A stretch of DNA of 32,465 nucleotides from contig CAZMUN010000011.1 in NCBI GenBank assembly GCA_964569815.1, positions 1 through 32,465 of the forward strand, read 5' to 3'. Origin of the DNA: CAZMUN01 sp964569815 (GTDB lineage Archaea > Iainarchaeota > Iainarchaeia > Iainarchaeales > GCA-2688035). The translations under genes were made by a program, and so were the position numbers. Shown piece by piece: positions 24,401 through 31,004 of this stretch (position 1 is its first letter; each line of letters begins with the position of its first letter). The notes below the pieces were generated by a model. That model was not told the origin of the DNA. It saw only the letters and a program-made list of their open reading frames with translations, and ran no database searches.

Positions 24401-27400
24401 CATTGTTTTGTCGCCGCTTATTTTAAGCTTTCCGTACAGTTCTTCGATGTCTGTGAAGCTTTTCATGACAATGTATTGGCCTGTTTCGTCCTCGCCCCAG
24501 CAATCGCCCTCTGAAAAAGCGTGTGCTTTGAATGAGCTCAATGCTTTTGCTATTTCCCTAGCCATTTTCGTGTTTTCCGGCGAGAACTCTGATGGCACGT
24601 GAGCGTAAACAGTTTTCTGCTTTTCCGGGCTGCCTGTTTTCGCAATCCTTATTTTTAGCAAGCCGCCTCCTGAATCCCCTTTTACCAGCTTGAGTTTGTT
24701 GCTTTCTGACCCAAGCATTGGGGCATGCCTTCCCTCTGCATTTCCAAACATTTCTTTGGCAAACTCTTCTGGCAAATCTCCAAATTCTGAGCCGCCTTCA
24801 ACAAATCCTGGCCAGGCGTGGTGGTTTTGCTCAATGGTGAAGCCTTCGTCTACTGGCAAAAAGTTTGACACGTTCTGGATTAAGTGCAGGCATTCGTCTG
24901 TGTCAACCCTTTCCTGGGTTATGTTGACTGAAAACATGAAGTTTCTTGAGTCATCCAAAACAAGGATTTCTCCGTTGTCTACCCGCATTGCTCCCTCTAT
25001 TTTTACCAGGTACTTTCCGCAGCCCTTAAAAATTCCCCCCAAGTTGATTTGCCCAAAGTCAAAGCCAGAATCGCCGATTGATTCAACGCTTTTCTGGCCC
25101 TGGACTATGAGGTAATCGTCTTTGATCTCGGTTTTGCTTTCCTCTTTCAGGGCTTTTGACAAAACGTCTTCTGTCATGGTGTCAAGCTGCAAAAACACTG
25201 GGAAGGGGTCTGTTAAAATCCCCAAGTCCTGCAAATCGCAGTAGTGCTGGTTTGCGCACCTTCCGTACATTGAGGCCTGGTTTTTGGAACGGCCTACTTT
25301 TCCTTTGGCCATTTTGACTATGTTGTCAAGCTTTTCTGTAAGGTATTCCCCAAGCTGTTGTGCGTCACAGTACCCGTTTCCGCAGTCCTCTGAAAGGATT
25401 GGGAATGCAAGCATTTTTGCCGGCGCGTCCTCGTCTTCGCAGACAGGCATTGCGCTTTTTCCTGTTGCGTGGCCTTCTGCTGTTGCTGCAAGCTTTCCAA
25501 GCTTTAGCCTGACTTGAATCTTGTTTGACTCAATCGGCTGGTTGTGTGCCACCAAAATTCCTTGAATGGCTATTGTTGCTTCCCTGTTGGCTTCCTGGCT
25601 TTTTATCAAAATAAGCTTTACGTCTGCAGACTGCCCTGCAGGCAAGGTTATTGGAGGGCTGATTGCAAGGGCGTTTCCCAAAACCGTTTCCGGGTTAAGC
25701 TTTCCTGTAAGCCTTACTGGCTCACCGCACTTGTTTGCAACCTTTACGTTTCTTTCAAGCGTTCCCCCGCTTACCTCTGTGCTTGTAAAGGTTGCGCTGT
25801 CCAAGAGCTGGGCTTCAAGGCATTTAACGCCTGAATAGTTCACTGCCAATGATGTTCGGCCCAAATCAGGGTACATTCTCCCTGCGATAACGCCAATGTA
25901 CTGGATCCAGCCCTGTCCCGGCTTTTGCAGGGCTTCAGACCTTTCAGATTCAGCGTAAACAACGCGCTGTGGCGTCAGAGGGCTGTGCGGGTTTATTGTT
26001 ATGCCTGAAAGCTCGGCTCCTGCTGTATAGCCCTGGCTTCCTATGCCTTGGCTGCCTCCTAAAGCAGTTGGCGTCCCTGTTCCATATGAGGCAGAGGCCT
26101 GTGCCTGGCCGTACTGGTTTCCATAGCCAAACTGGCTGTAGGTGTTGCCGTAAGCGTAAGGGTTTTGCCCTGAGACTGCGACAGCGGGCTTTATTCCTGC
26201 CGTAATGCCCTGCATGTGTGCTTCAGGAGTTACTGCCATCCTGAATGCGGTTACTGGAATCGGCCCGTTGTTGTAAACCTGCAGCGGGGCCTGGGCATAG
26301 GCTGTTTCTTCCTGGGCTGCGCGGACCATCCAGAGCGAAACGCTTGGCGGGTAAGCCAGGTTGGTCATCGGGTTCCACAATTCAACGCTTAAAGGAATGG
26401 TTTTTGCAATCTGGCTTGACTCAAACTTGAGCTTGTAGTCGCGCCTTTCCTGGACGTTGTACATTCTGTCGATTCTGTTGCTTACTTTCACTGTAACTGT
26501 TTCCACTGCATTCTTTTCAAGCCTTAGCGGCGAAACCGTGACTGCCAAATTCGGGTCTTTTACCCTTTCCTCAACAGATGCCTTCAGGTTCAATGGAACC
26601 CCGCACTTGTTTTCCGCCTCGAATTCTTCCGAAGCAGAGCTTCCGGCACGGCCAATCATTTTCACAAGCAGGTGCTCTTTGTCAAAGTAAAGGCAGTCCT
26701 CTTCCAAGGGCTTGTTGTAGTTTATTTCAATCCTTGCGGTTGTCGTTGTTGGATAGTTTCCTGCAACCATTCCTGACAAAACAAGGTTTGCTTCCCCGTA
26801 AAGGTCTTCTGCGCTTTCATCATTCAAGTTTACAACAACCTGAATGCTCGCAGTTATGTCCTGGCCTGCTGGCACAGCCTCAGGCATTGTAACAGTAACG
26901 GCAAACTCTTCTGGGAAGTCTCCGTCTTTTTCTATTTCATAGGTAAGGCTTTCAACTGCTTCCTTTGCCGTGTTATGGATTCCGGCAGAAACCGTTTTTT
27001 GCCTTTCCTCTTTTTCGATATCAACTTTTATCGGGCTTTGCATTTTCAAAAGACCGTCTCTTGCAATAAGCAGTTCAAGTTCAGCTGTCTTGTATCCTGA
27101 CGCGCTTACCTCAATGGTGTAAAACCCTGGTTTCAAGCCTGTCCTGAAGTAGTACTCGCCGTTGTGCCCGCGCCTTGTGCTTCCGCTTCCAACCAACGAG
27201 TTAACGACTTCGCCTTGCTTGTTTTTTATTTTCACGCTTGCTTCCTCAACATATGACCCGTCTTCCCCGTCCAAAACAGTTACAGTGAAAGCCTCCCCTG
27301 GCCCTGGCTCTTTTGGAGCAAGGCTTGCAACAAGCTCCTTGTTTCTTTCAACCTCGAAAACGAATTCCTCTGATAAAACGCCTTCCCCAATGCTCTGCAG

Positions 27401-30178
27401 CATTATTTTTCCGGTGCCCTCTTCAACGCCCTTGAAATAGGCCCTTACCTTCCTGCTCCTGTCTTGGCTTACCCCAAGCCCTGAAATCGTTAAAGACGTT
27501 GTTTCACTGCCTGTGCGAAACCCTAACGGGTTTTCTTCTGAAACCAGGGCTTCCTCTGGCCCGAACTCGGCATAGCCTTGCCCTGACAGGCCTGTTTCAG
27601 GCGGCATTGGCTCCTGGGTTTGCTGGTCAACAAAGTTGTCTATTTCATAGCCCGTGAACTTTATTTTTGGCGAGGCCTTATCTGTGTCAAGCTTTAGGGT
27701 AACGTTCAAAGGCTTTTTTGCAGTCAAATCGATTTCCAAAGCGTAAAGCTCTTCCGTTACTGCCTTGAACTCCTGCTTTTCCACGTAGAGGCCGTTTGGC
27801 AACACAAAGAAATAGTTTGCGCAAAGGTCGTCCTGGCATTCCGCATCAGTAACAGACAAGGGCACTTCAACCTGGCTTGTTTCCGCATAAAACCCTGTTT
27901 TGGTTGCAACATACCGCTCTTCTCCAAGCTCTGAATCCAACGGCGCCCTAAAATATGCTCCGCCTGCCTCACTCCAAGCCCGGAAATGAACCTCGACCTT
28001 TTCCTTTGCTGTAACAGGGTTTGCCCTCGCCCTTACCTTGAACACAACACTGTTCTCAGGGGCCTCAAAGTAGAGCTCCAAAAGCTTGTTCATCTGGCCA
28101 GGCATTCCAATGTTCTGCTTGTCGGCTGTCTCGTTTCCTGGCTCTGGCAAAGGCTGGTAGCTTTGCCCATAAAAGTAGTCGCTGGTTGTGGCCTCAAAGC
28201 CTGTTATGCCGATCTCCTGCGAGTCAACGAACTCAATGCTGTCAGAGCCAGCCCTTACATGCACTCCGCCCTTTTCAATGCCTGCAGGCCAGCTTGTTGA
28301 AAACCCAAGCCAATAATCTTCGCCCAAGCCAATTCCTTCAACTTCTTCCCCGAATTCGTTGAAGATGCCAGTAAAAGTAATGGTTGGGGCAATGCCTGCT
28401 GCACCCTCTCCTAATGTTACCTGTACAAGACCTCGGCCAGCCAAGCTAACCTTTTGGGAAAAGGTTTCCCCGTCAGCAGTCGTAACCTTTACAACCACGT
28501 CATTGTTTCCCTCGCTGTCAAAAAACACGCGGCCGTCAGCTGTTTCGCCTTCAAACAAAATCTCGCCTGAAACAGTTTCAATTGTAACAAGCCCTGCTAC
28601 CGGATTTCCTTCCGCATCCAAAACCTGCAATTCGACTACATTCACTGGCTTGGAAAGCTCTATCACAAGCTGGTTTTCCTTGTTTGCCTCAACAAGCTTT
28701 TCTCCCACGCCCTCCTGCAAATCTTTTACTGCTTCAACAACAAGCATTGTGCCAGGCCTTGCCTTAATGCTTGCATAGCCGCTTACATCGGTTTTCAAAG
28801 ACGGGATTCCCAAAGGCACAATCTCTGAGTCAACCTTTTCGTAAAAGAACAAGTCTGCGTTGTCAGCCATGGCCTTGTAGGCATCCAAGACGCTTATGCC
28901 GACATAGCTGCTGTTGCTTGTGTCGGCTGCCTCAATGCTGAATGAAACAGACTCAGTGCCTGCAACATTTACCTTTTCGCGTGAAGGCAAAAAGCCCTGC
29001 TTGTAGGCCGTAACATAGTATTCAACAGGCTCAAGGTTTGTGAAGTCAACGCTTCCGCCAAAACCTGTTATGCTTGAATCAACAAGGTTGCCCTCCAAAT
29101 CATACAACTGTACAACTGCGTCCTCCAATGGAACCTGCCCTGCCAAAACGCTTACAACAAGCATTGAGCCGCCCTTTTTCAGGATAACCGGCCAGAGCTC
29201 GTCATCTGAACGCATTGTCCTGCTTTCCCCTGTCTCCAGAGAATCATAACGCAAAAAGCCGTCTTTTTTCACAACAAGCCTGATGCTTTTTCCTTTTGAG
29301 ATTGTGAAAACGCCCTCGCTTTCAGTTAGGGTTCGCTCCTCTATCGGCGTGTCAGTGGACCTGTCCAAAATTTCGGCCTTTGCACTGTTGACAGGGTTTC
29401 CCTCTTCATCCACAACGCTTACAAGCAGCTTGGAACTGCCGGAAAGGCTTGCACTGCTTGCCACAAGGCTAATGGTCTTGGCCTGTTCTGCATAAAAAAG
29501 GTAATTTGAGGAAGTGGTTTCATACCCGTCTCCAGTGATTGTAACAAAGACATCTACATTGGATGGAATGCCTGTAAGCTCAACTCGGCCTTCGCCGTCG
29601 CTTACCCCTGTTTTGGTAATGCCCCGCCATTCGGCTGTTACACTGGCTCCCTGGATCGGGTCTCCTGTGTCAGCATCCACAAGCAAAAGCCTTGCAACAA
29701 TTGCCTCATACTCGCGTTCCAAAGCGATTGCCAGCTTATGGTCATCTTTTCTTACAACCATTTTTTGCTCCGCCTGCTTAAAGCCCTGCTTTTCTGCAGC
29801 AACAGTTACCTCTGTTCCGAGAGGAATTCCCGAAAGCCTTACGCTTTCCCCGTTTGAAACGCTTTCAGGGCTTAACAAAATGTTGCCCTGGCTGTCTTTG
29901 ACGCTTACGCTTACAGATGAAACAACGTCATCAAACTGGTCTGAGAAAGTCAAAGTTATTTCAGGGCTCACAAGGTTTCCTACAAAGAGAAGGCCGTAAA
30001 CTGCGGCCAAAAGCAAAACAATTAAGGCAACGGTTATCGGAAAGGCAGGAAGGCCACGGTCCTCCAAAAAATCGTTGTAGGAATAAACAGGAACTCCTTT
30101 TTCGTCCAAAAAATCCAGCAAGCCATAATATTTTTCTTCCAAATTGCTGTAAACTTCGGAAAGCCTTTCTGAAATCAT
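21476..30178 (-). CDS. Giant membrane-anchored surface protein A with divergent helical C-terminus
   Basis: The protein has 2900 aa from ATG 30178. Its tail has N-L-E-E-K-Y-Y at 12-18 and E-D-R-G-L-P-A-F-P before an anchor helix at about 46-67. About six carboxypeptidase-regulatory-like repeats follow, then the module with F-R-A-W from 732 and RAPLDSELG. C...NKC domains start at 1162. An Asn/Gln/Tyr/Gly-rich stretch is at 1337-1384, CDAQQ is at 1604, a second C-D-x-Q motif is near 1647 and a GQ motif is at 1709. A Pro/Gly/Asn linker at about 2000-2045 marks the end of the shared plan. Beyond it are hydrophobic segments (about 2178-2256), a charged helical region (about 2263-2645), a membrane-like helix (about 2647-2670) and a terminal helical domain (about 2797-2900) vaguely like a lytic transglycosylase. 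The unit begins after poly-T tracts and ends in the prepilin-like gene. The function is unknown; an effector-bearing stalk is a hypothesis. Confidence 0.9.
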   Translation of the reverse strand: MISERLSEVYSNLEEKYYGLLDFLDEKGVPVYSYNDFLEDRGLPAFPITVALIVLLLAAVYGLLFVGNLVSPEITLTFSDQFDDVVSSVSVSVKDSQGNILLSPESVSNGESVRLSGIPLGTEVTVAAEKQGFKQAEQKMVVRKDDHKLAIALEREYEAIVARLLLVDADTGDPIQGASVTAEWRGITKTGVSDGEGRVELTGIPSNVDVFVTITGDGYETTSSNYLFYAEQAKTISLVASSASLSGSSKLLVSVVDEEGNPVNSAKAEILDRSTDTPIEERTLTESEGVFTISKGKSIRLVVKKDGFLRYDSLETGESRTMRSDDELWPVILKKGGSMLVVSVLAGQVPLEDAVVQLYDLEGNLVDSSITGFGGSVDFTNLEPVEYYVTAYKQGFLPSREKVNVAGTESVSFSIEAADTSNSSYVGISVLDAYKAMADNADLFFYEKVDSEIVPLGIPSLKTDVSGYASIKARPGTMLVVEAVKDLQEGVGEKLVEANKENQLVIELSKPVNVVELQVLDAEGNPVAGLVTIETVSGEILFEGETADGRVFFDSEGNNDVVVKVTTADGETFSQKVSLAGRGLVQVTLGEGAAGIAPTITFTGIFNEFGEEVEGIGLGEDYWLGFSTSWPAGIEKGGVHVRAGSDSIEFVDSQEIGITGFEATTSDYFYGQSYQPLPEPGNETADKQNIGMPGQMNKLLELYFEAPENSVVFKVRARANPVTAKEKVEVHFRAWSEAGGAYFRAPLDSELGEERYVATKTGFYAETSQVEVPLSVTDAECQDDLCANYFFVLPNGLYVEKQEFKAVTEELYALEIDLTAKKPLNVTLKLDTDKASPKIKFTGYEIDNFVDQQTQEPMPPETGLSGQGYAEFGPEEALVSEENPLGFRTGSETTSLTISGLGVSQDRSRKVRAYFKGVEEGTGKIMLQSIGEGVLSEEFVFEVERNKELVASLAPKEPGPGEAFTVTVLDGEDGSYVEEASVKIKNKQGEVVNSLVGSGSTRRGHNGEYYFRTGLKPGFYTIEVSASGYKTAELELLIARDGLLKMQSPIKVDIEKEERQKTVSAGIHNTAKEAVESLTYEIEKDGDFPEEFAVTVTMPEAVPAGQDITASIQVVVNLNDESAEDLYGEANLVLSGMVAGNYPTTTTARIEINYNKPLEEDCLYFDKEHLLVKMIGRAGSSASEEFEAENKCGVPLNLKASVEERVKDPNLAVTVSPLRLEKNAVETVTVKVSNRIDRMYNVQERRDYKLKFESSQIAKTIPLSVELWNPMTNLAYPPSVSLWMVRAAQEETAYAQAPLQVYNNGPIPVTAFRMAVTPEAHMQGITAGIKPAVAVSGQNPYAYGNTYSQFGYGNQYGQAQASASYGTGTPTALGGSQGIGSQGYTAGAELSGITINPHSPLTPQRVVYAESERSEALQKPGQGWIQYIGVIAGRMYPDLGRTSLAVNYSGVKCLEAQLLDSATFTSTEVSGGTLERNVKVANKCGEPVRLTGKLNPETVLGNALAISPPITLPAGQSADVKLILIKSQEANREATIAIQGILVAHNQPIESNKIQVRLKLGKLAATAEGHATGKSAMPVCEDEDAPAKMLAFPILSEDCGNGYCDAQQLGEYLTEKLDNIVKMAKGKVGRSKNQASMYGRCANQHYCDLQDLGILTDPFPVFLQLDTMTEDVLSKALKEESKTEIKDDYLIVQGQKSVESIGDSGFDFGQINLGGIFKGCGKYLVKIEGAMRVDNGEILVLDDSRNFMFSVNITQERVDTDECLHLIQNVSNFLPVDEGFTIEQNHHAWPGFVEGGSEFGDLPEEFAKEMFGNAEGRHAPMLGSESNKLKLVKGDSGGGLLKIRIAKTGSPEKQKTVYAHVPSEFSPENTKMAREIAKALSSFKAHAFSEGDCWGEDETGQYIVMKSFTDIEELYGKLKISGDKTMRINNKEQCIDLTISSKVAEKVTFNTTFLDQGNKQTGIEYVAIKDEKGSTLLEMKANKNISVGKELELTKKGTASLQAPNPGTGNNPVASNPPGGQPTGNQAQPAGNNEPEQPSTPAGDYSAKFKFCIKGSDRFALAMENVPEISVIGISTAGTKEQDRKTEPHKVKIEVCGIHPKELVKKIVEREKNLKPGSEETYYATVGWKGNPEPPETLSANKLRRMIALEEAQSGMVPDPTSVPTKGLTPYEEKMQGPRAKSIGAYFAGCAPVAYFTPWGSVIFDCALPAAWALLDVFDATARIKDTIVGWVKSILGPLADVVIAPILNGISKLFGGDGDLSFTGSGEPDPYAGATNKEELAEQNFNELLNGAYASGGTYHLIQGMKAAGTTVTSSSARALLGSYHVTSANGLARAVGPNKIFDQFAEEFVAKKVPGLPTATANKLREELSRKAREEAEALLFEKGTVTGRYTRLKPNVRGKPLAEIAEQAINNSYAKSQSQFDDILGSVMDRTLTGGDPAEIAKLRRAIQNRTDAIFDTRRMADDVMSGLRNESLDGLTDRQLKDLLKRRMISAMEADREVAEELWTSFGSRQAFEDEIRRAVNDTWTKTTRGKSMTDLFDEIGQTARRNGLSTKGKSFGQIFDQLSSAEKARFANELSQTMEKSVNDSVGRFSARNNKLIYRGLKKEVNEQLVTKMGTSYADDAGKIVKQGLDNPKFLTKLGRFAKGLGGGILAGVAANAAGMLLHGLYWDNVPEVEADAELKTTELVNVLDADGTVIGTKEVQSDVELLKHQSYKIVISKGLDKKANTEITPIRTQEQYEEMFKAIKDKPESNWNTDCTNYAKQPVKLLMGTLAPTATTGAGGNVKQEHAVAYINNEEIIRYYADQYALAEELIIAILLEQPENIKGCAVPKDWWKQSLSPDERNEIVGCAVARLHESLSAKNALAEFTNASDKPSYVQKISALQREWNKFRTLEAS
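26027..26168 (-). other. Asn/Gln/Tyr/Gly-rich low-complexity segment in giant A
   Basis: About 47 residues include Y-A-Y-G-N-T-Y-S-Q-F-G-Y-G-N-Q-Y-G-Q. The composition is prion-like, as in the inserts of G3, and the segment sits between beta-sandwich domains. It is probably a flexible or self-associating linker. Confidence 0.75.
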
Positions 30179-30225
30179 GCCATGTTCACTTTTTTACTTT
30201 TCCCAATTAATTTTGCGGTTTAACT

Positions 30226-30235
30226 ACTATTTAAC
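30226..30235 (-). promoter_or_regulatory. TATA-like box proximal to giant A
   Basis: On the minus strand this reads G-T-T-A-A-A-T-A-G-T, centred about 50 nt before ATG 30178. It would give a leader of about 25 nt. No clear Shine-Dalgarno site precedes the ATG. Confidence 0.4.
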
Positions 30236-30241
30236 CTTTAT

Positions 30242-30260
30242 CAAAAAAGGCTTTTTTTTG
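30242..30260 (-). other. A/T-tract inverted repeat in giant A leader region
   Basis: The minus strand reads an A-run, G-C-C, then a T-run of six, which can fold on itself and ends in T residues. It could be a late terminator of the upstream unit or an attenuator between the two candidate promoters of giant A. The sequence alone does not decide this. Confidence 0.3.
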
Positions 30261-30290
30261 CCAAAAGGCCGAATAAGAAAAGAGCAAACT

Positions 30291-30300
30291 AATATATTAA
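30291..30300 (-). promoter_or_regulatory. Distal TATA-like box of giant A
   Basis: The minus strand reads T-T-A-A-T-A-T-A-T-T, about 115 nt before ATG 30178. It is closer to the archaeal consensus than the proximal box. Use of this box would place the inverted repeat at 30242-30260 in the transcribed leader. Confidence 0.35.
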
Positions 30301-30321
30301 AGTAATTATTTCAAAAACACC

Positions 30322-30400
30322 AAAAAAAGCCCTGGTTGCGGGAATTTAAAGGCCTGAAAAAAACCCTGCTGTAAAAGCAAGCCCTTCCTGAAAAAAAAAA
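30322..30400 (-). terminator. Cluster of three poly-T tracts after the archaeosortase gene
   Basis: Three T-runs on the minus strand (10 T at 30391-30400, 7 T at 30357-30363, 7 T at 30322-30328) follow the stop of the archaeosortase-like gene at 30435. Serial T-tracts without strong hairpins are typical of archaeal intrinsic termination. They separate the adhesin-archaeosortase unit from giant A. Confidence 0.6.
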
Positions 30401-30434
30401 CGCTGTTTTCAGTAACTTGGCTTGAAGAAACAGC

Positions 30435-31004
30435 CTACTTTTTCTTAACCAAAGCCATTTCCTTTGAAGCAGCCCGGTAAAACCAGGCAATGTAAAGGCC
30501 TGCCACTGCCACAAAAAGGAACAACCTGAACAAAACATTGTGCGTGAAACTGATTACAGCCATGTCCTCGGTTCCAAGAATAAGCAGGGAAGTGAAAACA
30601 ATTCTTGCATGGTTGAACAAAATTGTTGCAATTCCTGCAATTCCCGCGCCAACCAAGCGCCTTCTCCAGCTTATTCCAATCGAAGCAATAATTGCCCCCA
30701 CTACTATGAATAACTCCATCATTCCAGTGCAAAGCTCTGAAATCTGGATAACAGGCCCTGCTTCCAATGAAACCAACGCGGTTTCCTCAAAAGAAACAGT
30801 TCCTGCATAACCGAATGCGTTAAGCATGCCCAGAACATTTCCCGCAACCCATAGCTCTACTGCCTCCAAGCCAATTACCGATTGCAAAACAAATGAAAAC
30901 GCCAAATAAATCAAAACAAAGTACAAGAGAAAGCGCCCTGTTTTGACTGCATCCTCTTTCTCAAAGTTCGGCTTCAAAAAATTCATCCAAAAAAACCTCA
31001 GCAT
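30435..31004 (-). CDS. Archaeosortase/exosortase-family membrane protease-transpeptidase
   Basis: The 189-residue protein is a multi-pass membrane protein with hydrophobic stretches at about 25-46, 96-112, 117-141 and 158-176. The family's catalytic residues are visible in order: Cys92 in E-L-C-T-G-M, Arg134 in N-H-A-R-I-V-F and His155 in F-T-H-N. Exosortases and archaeosortases cut surface proteins near a C-terminal sorting signal and are thought to transfer them to a lipid or glycan anchor. Its length is near that of compact family members. ATG 31004 overlaps the adhesin stop by 7 bp, which points to translational coupling; ATG 30986 is an alternative start. No protein whose C-terminus lies in the window shows a sorting signal (a short motif, a helix, then basic residues), so the substrate is probably encoded elsewhere. 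The subfamily is not assigned. Confidence 0.88.
   Translation of the reverse strand: MLRFFWMNFLKPNFEKEDAVKTGRFLLYFVLIYLAFSFVLQSVIGLEAVELWVAGNVLGMLNAFGYAGTVSFEETALVSLEAGPVIQISELCTGMMELFIVVGAIIASIGISWRRRLVGAGIAGIATILFNHARIVFTSLLILGTEDMAVISFTHNVLFRLFLFVAVAGLYIAWFYRAASKEMALVKKK

Noticed and set aside
22380..24602. Long plus-strand open frames of 149-173 codons opposite giant A
   Set aside because: They mirror the coding frame of a protein with clear paralogues, have no promoter or family features, and are expected by chance opposite a long gene with this codon use.
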